Below, piece by piece: positions 16,903 through 24,880 of a stretch of DNA of 26,072 bases. The first letter of the stretch is position 1, and each line of letters begins with the position of its first letter. This stretch comes from an uncultured Bacteroidales bacterium (lineage in GTDB: Bacteria; Bacteroidota; Bacteroidia; Bacteroidales; UBA932). The stretch lies in the NCBI GenBank assembly GCA_946405645.1, contig CAMJHW010000003.1:1-26072 (forward strand). The letters are read 5' to 3'. The notes beneath the pieces were generated by a model that was not told where the DNA came from, did no database searches, and saw nothing but the letters and a program-made list of their open reading frames with translations. Made by a program: the position numbers and the translations under genes.

Positions 16903-19900
16903 TTACCGGATTTCGTCTTCCTTGCCGCTATATTTTTTGTAACGGCGCTCGGCGTCCTCGGTGCCGCGGGCGAAGAGCCGCTCGGCATTTTCAGGGAAGC
17001 TTCGGCGCAGAGATGCATACCGGACCTCACCGTCCAGGAACTCCGTGTAAGGCATAGTAGGAGCCTTGGAATCGAGGTGGAAAGGATGTTCGAGCCTGGG
17101 GTCGTAACGGTAGAGCAGCCAGTAGCCGCTCTCGACTGCGCGCTTCATCTCTTCCTGCACGCGGTGCATGCCTATACAGATGCCGTGTGACGAACAAGGT
17201 GTGTAAGCGATAATGACGGAAGGGCCGTCATACTCCTCCGCCTCCTTGACAGCCTTGACGAGCTGGGCGGGATCCGCTCCCATGGCTACTTGCGCGACAT
17301 AGACGTACCCGTAAGTCATCAGGATGGCGCCAAGGTCCTTCTTGCGGTTCTTCTTGCCGGAGGATGCGAACTTTGCGACCGCGCCGAGAGGCGTTGCCTT
17401 GCTGCTCTGGCCGCCGGTGTTGGAGTACACCTCGGTATCCACTATGAACACGTTGACGTTTTCGCCGCTGGCGATGACGTGGTCGAGGCCGCCGAAACCG
17501 ATGTCGTAAGCCCATCCGTCGCCCCCGTACATCCAGAAGGTTTTGCGGGTGAAGATGTCACGCATCGACAGGAGCTCGCGGGCGGCGGCGCTCCCCTCCT
17601 CCTCGAGGAGAGGGATGAGCGAATCGGCCGCGGTGCGGGAAGCCGACAGGTCGTCGAAGGCGGCCAGGAAGGTGTCGCAGGCTTCGCGCAAAGGACCGGA
17701 GGCTGCGGCCGCGAAGGCCTCGGCCTTCTCCCGCAGCAAAGCCCGCCGCTGCTTCACCGACAGGCACATGCCCAGGCAGAGCTCGGCATTGTTCTCGAAG
17801 AGGCTGTTGGTCCAGGCCGGGCCGAAGCCGCGGCCGTTGACCGTATAAGGTATGCCGGGCATCGCAGCGCCCCAGGCCTGTGAGCAGCCGGTGGCGTTGG
17901 CCCAGTAAACACGGTCGCCGAACAGCTGGGTAAGGAGCTTGGCGTACGGCGTCTCTCCGCAGCCGGCGCAAGCGGCCGAGAATTCGAGGAGAGGACGGCG
18001 GAACTGGCTTCCCTTGACGGTATATGGATCGAAGAGATCGCCCTTGTCCTTGAGGGAGAGGGCGAAGTCGAAACTCGCTCGGTTCTGCTCCGACGGGGCG
18101 GCGGGCACCATCTCCAGAGCTCCGGAGGGGCAGCTTTGGGAGCAGCTGCCGCAGCCCGTGCAGTCCAATTCGGACACGACAAGGGCGAAATGCAGACCCT
18201 TTGCCTTGCCGTTGGCCGGCACTGTAACGAATCCTTCTGGGGCCGAAGACTTCTCGGCATCGTCCAGGAGGAATGGACGGATGACAGCGTGGGGGCAGAC
18301 AAAGGAGCAGCGGTTGCACTGGATACACTTGGCGGCATCCCACTTGGGGACGCGCACCGCTATTCCGCGTTTCTCGTAGGCCGTGAGGCCAAGAGGGACA
18401 CAGCCGTCCGCGTATTTTACGAAGCTGCTGACCGGAAGGTCGTCGCCTTTCTGCCTGTTGATGGGCAGCAGGAGGTTGCGGACGGCATCGGGGAGGCTGG
18501 AAAGATCCTCTTCAGGGCCCGCGGGCAGGTCCTTCCACGCTTCGCGGACGGGAATCTCGACCACCTCGGACGCTCCCGCCTCGATGGCGGCGATGTTGCG
18601 CTCGATGACGGCGTCTCCCTTGGAGAAATATGTCTTGCGCGCAGCGGCCTTCATGGCCTCGAGGGCCTCGGCCGTGCCGACTATGCCCGTAGAGGCGAAG
18701 AACGCCGCCTGGAGCACGGTATTGGTATGGCTTCCCAGGCCGAGGCGCAGTGCCACGGCGGTGGCGTCGATGACATAGAAGCGGGCATGGCGCTGCGCAA
18801 GGGTGCGCTTGACATCGGCCGGCAACCAGGCCTCGAGCTCATCACCCGAGTAGCTGCAATTCAGCAGGAATACGCCTTCGTCCTTGAGCTCGGACACAAT
18901 GTCGTACTGCCCGATGTAGCTCTGGTTGTGGCAGGCGATGAAATCGGCCTTCTTGACGAAATAGGAGCTTTCAACGGGCTTCGGGCTGAAGCGCAGGTGC
19001 GATTTGGTGACTCCGAAGGATTTCTTGGCGTCATACTCGAAATAGGCCTGCCCGTACATTCCGGAAAGGTCGCTGACTATATGGACGGTGTTCTTGTTGG
19101 CACCTACGGTACCGTCGCCGCCCAGTCCCCAGAACTTGCAGCTGAAGACTCCGTCCGGAGTGCCGGAATAAGGCAGGGACGGGAGGGACAGGAAAGTAAC
19201 GTCGTCAGTGATGCCGATGGTAAACCCGTTCAGTGGCCTCTCAGAGGTAAGATTGGCGAACACCGCAAGGATCTGGCCCGGATCCGTATCCTTGGAAGAC
19301 AGTCCGTAGCGGCCGCCGATGACGGACACATCGTCACGTCCAGCCTGCGAGAGAACGGTGCATACGTCCTCGTATAGAGGCTCGCCGGCGCTGCCCGGCT
19401 CCTTGCAGCGGTCGAGGACCGCTATGCGCCGGACACTGGCCGGCAGCGCGCGCAGCAGATGCTCCGCGCTGAACGGACGGTACAGGTGCACCTGCACGAA
19501 TCCGGCCTTCGCCCCGCCGCGGTTCAGCTCATCCACCGCCTCGCGGACCGCGCCGGAAACGCTGCCCATGGCCACCACCACATCCGTGGCATCAGGAGCG
19601 CCATAGTAGTTGAAGAGACGATAGTCGCGGCCGGTAATGGAATTGATTTCATCGAAATACGCCTCTACTATGCCCGGAAGGGCGTCGTAATAAGCATTGC
19701 AGGCTTCGCGGTTCTGGAAGAAAGTGTCGGGATTCTGGACCGTGCTGCGCATCAACGGATGCTCGGGATTGAGAGCATGCGCGCGGAAAGCTGCCAGGGC
19801 GTCGCGGTCCAGCAGCCCGCGCAGACGCTCCGTGTCGATCTGTTCGACCGTAGCGATCTCGTGCGAAGTGCGGAATCCGTCGAAGAAATGCATGAAAGGG

Positions 19901-20391
19901 GTCCTGCCCTTGAGGGCGGCCAGATGCGCCACGGCAGAGAGGTCCATGACCTCCTGGACGCTGCCGGTGCTGAGCATCGCAAAGCCGGTGTTGCGGCAGC
20001 ACATCACATCGGAATGGTCTCCGAAAATGCTCATGGCATGGGTGCCTACGGTGCGCGCGGCAACATGCAGCACGACCGGCAGACGCTCGCCGGCAATCCT
20101 GTGCAGCACGGGAATCATAAGCATGAGGCCCTGGCTGGAGGTAAAACTGGTCGCCAACGTGCCGGTCTGGGCCGCGCCGTGCACGGCGGCGATGGCCCCG
20201 GCCTCAGACTGCATCTCCACCACCGTAACCGGCTGGCCGAAGACATTCTTTCTCCCCTTTGCGGACCAGAAATCGGTATGCTCGGCCATCGGGGACGAAG
20301 GCGTGATGGGATAGATGGCCGCTATCTCGGTAAACTCGTATGCAATTCCGGCGGCGGCTTCATTGCCGTCCAACGTAACTGTCCTGCTCAT
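16903..20391 (-). CDS. nifJ: Pyruvate:ferredoxin (flavodoxin) oxidoreductase
   Basis: 1162-residue single-chain enzyme, near the usual 1170-1190, that converts pyruvate and CoA to acetyl-CoA and CO2 while reducing ferredoxin. Domains in order: the N-terminal domain I with GNEAAAGIAYEFTEIAAIYPITPSSPMAEH; domain II to about 420; the gamma domain; an 8-iron ferredoxin-like insert with Cys689/692/695/699 (CIQCNRCSFVCP) and Cys744/747/750/754 (CTGCGSCSQSCP); then the thiamine-diphosphate domain with CAGCGETPY (Cys808, Cys811), NATGCS, GDGWAYDIGFGG from 957 and VYSNTGGQ. Late YTPCSSHGI supplies the last cluster Cys. All cofactor motifs are present, so it should be active. The start is 15 bases from the end of the TIM-barrel/acyl-CoA synthetase gene, making it the third gene of that operon. 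It indicates anaerobic metabolism. Confidence 0.97.
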   Translation of the reverse strand: MSRTVTLDGNEAAAGIAYEFTEIAAIYPITPSSPMAEHTDFWSAKGRKNVFGQPVTVVEMQSEAGAIAAVHGAAQTGTLATSFTSSQGLMLMIPVLHRIAGERLPVVLHVAARTVGTHAMSIFGDHSDVMCCRNTGFAMLSTGSVQEVMDLSAVAHLAALKGRTPFMHFFDGFRTSHEIATVEQIDTERLRGLLDRDALAAFRAHALNPEHPLMRSTVQNPDTFFQNREACNAYYDALPGIVEAYFDEINSITGRDYRLFNYYGAPDATDVVVAMGSVSGAVREAVDELNRGGAKAGFVQVHLYRPFSAEHLLRALPASVRRIAVLDRCKEPGSAGEPLYEDVCTVLSQAGRDDVSVIGGRYGLSSKDTDPGQILAVFANLTSERPLNGFTIGITDDVTFLSLPSLPYSGTPDGVFSCKFWGLGGDGTVGANKNTVHIVSDLSGMYGQAYFEYDAKKSFGVTKSHLRFSPKPVESSYFVKKADFIACHNQSYIGQYDIVSELKDEGVFLLNCSYSGDELEAWLPADVKRTLAQRHARFYVIDATAVALRLGLGSHTNTVLQAAFFASTGIVGTAEALEAMKAAARKTYFSKGDAVIERNIAAIEAGASEVVEIPVREAWKDLPAGPEEDLSSLPDAVRNLLLPINRQKGDDLPVSSFVKYADGCVPLGLTAYEKRGIAVRVPKWDAAKCIQCNRCSFVCPHAVIRPFLLDDAEKSSAPEGFVTVPANGKAKGLHFALVVSELDCTGCGSCSQSCPSGALEMVPAAPSEQNRASFDFALSLKDKGDLFDPYTVKGSQFRRPLLEFSAACAGCGETPYAKLLTQLFGDRVYWANATGCSQAWGAAMPGIPYTVNGRGFGPAWTNSLFENNAELCLGMCLSVKQRRALLREKAEAFAAAASGPLREACDTFLAAFDDLSASRTAADSLIPLLEEEGSAAARELLSMRDIFTRKTFWMYGGDGWAYDIGFGGLDHVIASGENVNVFIVDTEVYSNTGGQSSKATPLGAVAKFASSGKKNRKKDLGAILMTYGYVYVAQVAMGADPAQLVKAVKEAEEYDGPSVIIAYTPCSSHGICIGMHRVQEEMKRAVESGYWLLYRYDPRLEHPFHLDSKAPTMPYTEFLDGEVRYASLRRSFPENAERLFARGTEDAERRYKKYSGKEDEIR

Positions 20392-20405
20392 TTCGAAAAC
20401 ACTGA

Positions 20406-22889
20406 TTATTTGTCCAGACCATATTTAGCTACGGCTTCCTCGCGCATCTTGTACTTGAGGATCTTGCCGGCGGCGTTCATCGGGAACCCCTCGACGAACT
20501 CTATGTATTTCGGCACTTTGTGCCTGGCGAGACGGGCGACGATATAGGCGCGCATATCCGCCTCGGACAATTCCTCGCCCTCCTTGAGGACGATGCAGGC
20601 CATGGCCTCTTCTCCGTACTTCTTGTCGGGGACGCCGATGACCTGGACGTCCTTGACCTTCGGATGGGTGTAGATAAACTCCTCGATCTCCTTAGGGTAG
20701 AGGTTCTCTCCGCCGCGGATGATCATGTCCTTGAGACGGCCGGTGATGCGGTAGTTGCCGCTCTCGTCCACGCAGGCGAGGTCTCCGGAATGGAGCCAGC
20801 CGTCCTTGTCGATGGTCTGGACCGTGGCATCGGGCATCTTGTAGTAGCCTTTCATGGTATTGTATCCCTTGGCGCAGAACTCGCCGTTCACTCCGGGAGG
20901 GACCTCGAGACCGGTCTCGGGATCCACGACCTTGCACTGGACGTGGGGGAAGGCATATCCGACAGTATCAGTGCGGACTTCGAGAGAGTCAGTCCAGGCG
21001 GACATCGTATTGCCGGGGGCTGTCTCGGTCTGCCCGTACACGCTGACTATGCCAACCATGTGCATCTCGTCCTCGCGGGCGGCACGGCGCATGAGCTCCG
21101 GCGGACAGCCGGAGCCGGCCATGATGCCGGTACGCATATGCGAGAAGTCGGTCTTGCGGTAGTCGGGATGGTTGAACATCGCGATGAACATCGTCGGGAC
21201 ACCGTTGAAGCAGGTTATGCGCTCCTGGTTGATGCAAGCCAGCGACGACTTTGCTGAGAAATACGGCATCGGGCACATAGTGGCGCCGTGCGTCATGGAG
21301 GATGTCATCGAGAGCACCATTCCGAAGCAATGGAACATCGGCACCTGGATCATCATCCTGTCCGCAGTGGACAGCCCCATGCGGTCGCCGATGCACTTGC
21401 CGTTGTTGACGACATTGAAGTGGGTGAGCATCACTCCTTTGGGGAAGCCTGTAGTGCCGGAGGTGTATTGCATGTTGCAGACGTCGTCCGGATTCACCGC
21501 GGCGGCCATGGCTGCGACTGTCTCGCGGGGCACCATATCGTGACGGGCCATAGCTTCATCGAAGGTCAGGCAGCCTTTCTGGCGGAAACCTACGGTGATG
21601 ACGTTGCGCAGGAACGGAAGGCGGGAGCAGTGCAGGGGCTTCCCCGCCTCGCTGCCCGCAATCTCGGGACAGAGCTCGTTGATGATCTGGCGGTAGTTGG
21701 AGTCCAGCGCCCTGTCGATCATCACCAGTGTGTGCGTGTCCGACTGGCGGAGCAGATACTCCGCCTCGTGGATCTTGTAAGCGGTATTCATCGTGACGAG
21801 TATCGCTCCTATCTTGACGGTGGCCCAGAAAGTGATGTACCATGCGGGGATGTTCGTAGCCCAGATGGTGACCTTGTAGCCGGGTTTCACTCCCAGGGAA
21901 ACAAGCGCCCTGGCGAAGTTGTCGACATCCTCGCGGAACTCCTCGTATGTACGGGTATAGTCCAACGTGGTGTACTTGAAGCAATACTGGTCGGGGAACT
22001 CGTCCGCCACGCGGTCAAGGACCTGAGGGAAGGTGAGGTCGATGAGCTCGTCCTTCTTCCAGATATAGAATCCGGTTCCGTCGTGGTTCGGGTAGAGCTT
22101 GGTTTTCTTGTCACGGGAGCGTTCGAAACGCTCCATGTAGTTGACAAAATGAGGGAAGATCACTTCCCTGTCGGTCAGGTCTTCCATCCATTCGGGCTTC
22201 CACTCCAGCGAGACGAAACCGTCGTAGTCGATGGATGCTAGGGCGTTCATGACTTCCCCGACGGGGAAATCGCCCTCTCCGATGACCGTGTAGGCGCCGG
22301 ACTCGTCGCTGTCACGGAGGTGTACGTGCTTGACGTATGCGCCGAGGTTGGTAATGGAGTCCGCGGGGCTCTCGCCGTGGTCGCGATACGGGTGGTGCAC
22401 GTCCCAGAGCGCCGCGAGCTGGTCACAGGCGAAGTCGTTCATCAGGTCGCGCAGCAGGGCCGTGTCGGAATAGATTCCGCTCGTCTTGATCAGTATGGTG
22501 ACGCCGCACTCCTCCGCCACTGGAACGAGGAAGGAGAGGTTCCTGCGGATAACTTCAGGAGCATCGGACTTGGCGAAGGCGCAGACGTATGGCGAGCGCA
22601 TGTCGGCGGCGAGCCTGATGAGCGCCTCCATCTCCTCCAGCATCGGCTCATTCTCCTCGGAGAGGTCGTTGGACGAATCGAAGCAGGGAACCTGAAGGCC
22701 GCGCTCACGCATGTCGCGGTAAGATGCGGCGACGGAATACTTGTGGAAAGGCCCGCCTTTGGCCGTGAAGACGGGGAACTTGAACACATTGTACATCTCC
22801 ACGCCCGTGAAACGCATCTCGCAGGCGCTGTCAAGGATGTCCTCCCATGCGAGGTCCATCCATCCTCGGGTGGAAAACGACAGTCTCAT
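20406..22889 (-). CDS. Fusion of xylose-isomerase-like TIM barrel with acyl-CoA synthetase
   Basis: 827 residues in one uninterrupted frame. Residues 1-255 form a sugar phosphate isomerase/epimerase-type TIM barrel (AP_endonuc_2): FTGVEMYNV, LWDVHHPYR (Asp163, His166), VKHVHLRD (His190), GEGDFPVGEV and FVSLEWKPEW (Glu229). The position where the first Glu ligand usually lies reads Lys135 (ILIKTSG). Residues 265-827 form a complete ANL-type AMP-forming acyl-CoA synthetase: YTSGTTGFPKG (475-485), YGQTE, GWLHSGDLA, GRLKD (717-721), GGENLYPKEIEE, and the catalytic Lys809 in NAAGKILKY. It resembles medium/long-chain or ACSF2-like ligases; the acid substrate is unknown. Its start overlaps the stop of the LeuA-like gene by 4 bases (ATGA), and nifJ follows 14 bases later. 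A separate internal start (Met252) cannot be excluded. Confidence 0.9.
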   Translation of the reverse strand: MRLSFSTRGWMDLAWEDILDSACEMRFTGVEMYNVFKFPVFTAKGGPFHKYSVAASYRDMRERGLQVPCFDSSNDLSEENEPMLEEMEALIRLAADMRSPYVCAFAKSDAPEVIRRNLSFLVPVAEECGVTILIKTSGIYSDTALLRDLMNDFACDQLAALWDVHHPYRDHGESPADSITNLGAYVKHVHLRDSDESGAYTVIGEGDFPVGEVMNALASIDYDGFVSLEWKPEWMEDLTDREVIFPHFVNYMERFERSRDKKTKLYPNHDGTGFYIWKKDELIDLTFPQVLDRVADEFPDQYCFKYTTLDYTRTYEEFREDVDNFARALVSLGVKPGYKVTIWATNIPAWYITFWATVKIGAILVTMNTAYKIHEAEYLLRQSDTHTLVMIDRALDSNYRQIINELCPEIAGSEAGKPLHCSRLPFLRNVITVGFRQKGCLTFDEAMARHDMVPRETVAAMAAAVNPDDVCNMQYTSGTTGFPKGVMLTHFNVVNNGKCIGDRMGLSTADRMMIQVPMFHCFGMVLSMTSSMTHGATMCPMPYFSAKSSLACINQERITCFNGVPTMFIAMFNHPDYRKTDFSHMRTGIMAGSGCPPELMRRAAREDEMHMVGIVSVYGQTETAPGNTMSAWTDSLEVRTDTVGYAFPHVQCKVVDPETGLEVPPGVNGEFCAKGYNTMKGYYKMPDATVQTIDKDGWLHSGDLACVDESGNYRITGRLKDMIIRGGENLYPKEIEEFIYTHPKVKDVQVIGVPDKKYGEEAMACIVLKEGEELSEADMRAYIVARLARHKVPKYIEFVEGFPMNAAGKILKYKMREEAVAKYGLDK

Positions 22890-24304
22890 GCCTCACCCTC
22901 CTCGTAAGCCATCTTGTTGACGGCATTAAGATAAGCCATTAGGCTGGAGCCCACGATGTCGCGGGAGATACCCCTGCCGGAATAGACTTTGCCGTCGTAC
23001 CTTAGGCGGACCACGGCCTCGCCCATGGCCTCACGGCCTTCGGCGACGGAACGAATCTGGAAATCGTCGAGTTCATACTGGCGGCCGACGACCTTGTCCA
23101 CGGCCTGGAAGGCCGCGTCCACAGGGCCGTCGCCGACGCAGACGCTTTCCAGCACACCTTCGCCCTTGCGCAGACGGAGGTGACAGGTGGCGGAAATTAT
23201 GTTGCCGGAGTTGATGACATAGCTCTCCAGCTTGTATGTCGGGGGAACCTGATATGCTACGGAGGCGACGATGGCGTCGAGCTCCTTGGCCTCCACCACT
23301 TCGCTCTTGGCAGCAAGTCGGACGAAGGTCTCATAGACCCTGTCGGCATCCTCTCCGCCCAGGTCGTAACCGAGCTTTGAGACGACCTTGAGCACGGCCT
23401 CGCGGTCGTCATGGGAGGTAAGGGTGAGAGCGTCCCTGTCGATGTCGGGACCGTCGAGAGGCTTGAAAGACTTGGCGGGCTTGGCCTCGCAAAGGAGCCT
23501 GATACGGCCGACGGTCCGCTCCAGGTCGATGACACGGACGCCGCTGCGCGCCTTGCACAGGTCGGACTTGGTGTCGAGAATCTTTACGAAACGCTTGAGG
23601 GATACGGTGGTGTTGCCGTATGGAGTGGTCTTGATCTCATCCGCTCCGGCACGTACCGCCGCGATGGCGCAAGAGTCGGCCAGGAACATGAGGTTGGAGC
23701 ACAGGACACCGAGTCTGACTCCCTCCGGGAGCATCTTGCGCACCCACGCCACGCTGGAATGGAACTCGTCGGGCAGGAGATTGCCCGCGGCGTCGCAGAC
23801 GGTGACGACCTTGGCTCCGGCCTCGACCGCAGCCTTGACGGCCTCGCCAAGGAACTCGCTGTCACTGCGGCCGGAATCCTCGGCCACGAATTCGACCTCG
23901 GGGCACAGCTCCGCGCAGGCGGACACCATGCGGCCGATAAGCGCAAGGATATCGATAGGCTTCAGGTGGCAAAGGTACTCCATCTGGACCGCACTGACGG
24001 GGACGCAAACCTGCAGACGCGGGCGCACCGCATCGCGAAGCGCGTTCCACGTCACCTGCACGCTCTCGGGGGACATGATGTCCACGGGAACGGCCAGGAC
24101 ACTGTCCTTGACCGCGGAAGCGAGGGACTTCACGAGGAGACTGTCGGAACGGCCGTTCCTGATCGGGGCGGTCTCGATGACGGACACCCCGAGCTTGTCG
24201 AGAAGCTTCGCGAGCTCGATTTTCTGGCGGAAGGAGAGCGACTCACCGGGCAGACCGACGGTCTGCTTCATGGTAACGTCGCTGACATAGATCATACGTT
24301 CCAT
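22886..24304 (-). CDS. LeuA-family protein with degenerate active site and intact leucine-regulatory domain
   Basis: 472 residues from the chosen start. The N-terminal TIM barrel aligns with 2-isopropylmalate synthase (for example EFVAEDSGRSDSEFLGEAV at 138-156 and VTVCDAAGNLLPDEF at 167-181). However, the TLRDGEQ motif reads TMKQTVG (Lys13-Gln14 replace the catalytic Arg and metal-binding Asp), the metal-binding HxHND motif reads LCSNL (201-205), and the HESGIHQDG loop is absent. Residues 356-465 form a full LeuA allosteric domain (LESYVINSGN, GDGPVDAAFQAVD, YSGRGISRDIVGSSLMAYLNA), which binds leucine in true LeuA. Synthase activity is therefore unlikely; a leucine-sensing regulatory role is inferred. 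An upstream in-frame ATG at 24361 would add 19 residues that do not resemble the family. It is the first gene of the operon with the TIM-barrel/synthetase fusion and nifJ. Confidence 0.87.
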   Translation of the reverse strand: MERMIYVSDVTMKQTVGLPGESLSFRQKIELAKLLDKLGVSVIETAPIRNGRSDSLLVKSLASAVKDSVLAVPVDIMSPESVQVTWNALRDAVRPRLQVCVPVSAVQMEYLCHLKPIDILALIGRMVSACAELCPEVEFVAEDSGRSDSEFLGEAVKAAVEAGAKVVTVCDAAGNLLPDEFHSSVAWVRKMLPEGVRLGVLCSNLMFLADSCAIAAVRAGADEIKTTPYGNTTVSLKRFVKILDTKSDLCKARSGVRVIDLERTVGRIRLLCEAKPAKSFKPLDGPDIDRDALTLTSHDDREAVLKVVSKLGYDLGGEDADRVYETFVRLAAKSEVVEAKELDAIVASVAYQVPPTYKLESYVINSGNIISATCHLRLRKGEGVLESVCVGDGPVDAAFQAVDKVVGRQYELDDFQIRSVAEGREAMGEAVVRLRYDGKVYSGRGISRDIVGSSLMAYLNAVNKMAYEEGEA

Positions 24305-24375
24305 AACACTACTGACACTAACCGGATGTTCTAACCACAGCCCGACCGCGCGTTTGCGCATGGGGGCATTTCTTA

Positions 24376-24383
24376 CAAATATA
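24376..24383 (-). promoter_or_regulatory. -7 promoter box for the LeuA-like/synthetase/nifJ operon
   Basis: TATATTTG on the minus strand matches TAnnTTTG. No TTTG is present at the usual distance; the nearest is 30 bases upstream (24417-24414). Predicted start near 24369 leaves a leader of about 65 bases to the ATG at 24304, or only 8 to the alternative ATG at 24361. Confidence 0.55.
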
Positions 24384-24405
24384 GTTTTTTATCCCTGATT
24401 TTCAC

Positions 24406-24413
24406 TATTTTTG
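24406..24413 (+). promoter_or_regulatory. -7 promoter box for the DUF4293 gene
   Basis: TATTTTTG matches TAnnTTTG. A T-run (GTTTTTT, 24384-24390) lies about 17 bases upstream as a weak -33 element. The leader to the ATG at 24439 is about 19 bases. Confidence 0.6.
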
Positions 24414-24438
24414 CAAAAAGTTTTTAAAAATTTTTATC

Positions 24439-24873
24439 ATGTGGCAGAGAATCCAAACCCTATATTTGGCGCTTGCAACCGGCCTGATGGCCGCCATGCT
24501 GTTCAGTTTGAAGGCCGTCGTGCCCGGCGCTGACGGCGAATTCATCCAGGAGATCAAGTACACGGCATACGTCCCTTATCTCATCCTGCTGATAGTCATC
24601 GTCCTTCTGGATTTCCTGGCGCTCACTGCCTTCCGGTTCCGCGTATTCCAGATGCGCACGGCCGTGCTCGCTGCCATCATCACCCTTGCGCTTCAAGCTT
24701 GGATAGCTGTCGACTATTTTACCGCCGAGGACTCCCTGGTATTCCGCCTGACGGCGGTCTTTCCCATCGTCGCGATAATATGCGACCTGTTAGCCGTCCG
24801 GGGCATAGCCTCGGACATCATGGTGGTCGAAAGTTTCAACCATCTCCGTACAAAAAAGAAAAACCGCAAATAA
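24439..24873 (+). CDS. DUF4293 family membrane protein
   Basis: 144-residue inner-membrane protein of a family found in Bacteroidota and named only as DUF4293. The start MWQRIQTLYLALATGLM carries the typical RIQTLYL motif. Four hydrophobic helices are visible at about 8-25, 46-66, 74-92 and 104-121, followed by a basic cytoplasmic tail (NHLRTKKKNRK). The function is not known. It is transcribed alone from the box at 24406-24413, divergent from the LeuA-like operon, and its stop codon lies in the loop of the hairpin at 24862-24880. Confidence 0.9.
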   Translation: MWQRIQTLYLALATGLMAAMLFSLKAVVPGADGEFIQEIKYTAYVPYLILLIVIVLLDFLALTAFRFRVFQMRTAVLAAIITLALQAWIAVDYFTAEDSLVFRLTAVFPIVAIICDLLAVRGIASDIMVVESFNHLRTKKKNRK

Positions 24874-24880
24874 TGCGGTT
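24862..24880. terminator. Bidirectional hairpin shared by the DUF4293 gene and the right-edge gene
   Basis: A 7-base-pair stem (24862-24868 with 24874-24880, arm AACCGCA) has a 5-base loop. It is A-rich on the left and followed by ATTTCTTTATT on the right, so it can act on both strands. The plus-strand stop (24871-24873) is in the loop and the minus-strand stop (24881-24879) overlaps the right arm. Confidence 0.75.

Noticed and set aside
18136..20547. Two long plus-strand frames opposite nifJ (413 and 362 codons)
   Set aside because: No motif, odd composition, and full-length nifJ with all cofactor sites on the other strand.
24348..24359. GCGC-GTTT-GCGC palindrome as an operator
   Set aside because: A four-pair hairpin expected by chance in GC-rich DNA; no second copy seen.
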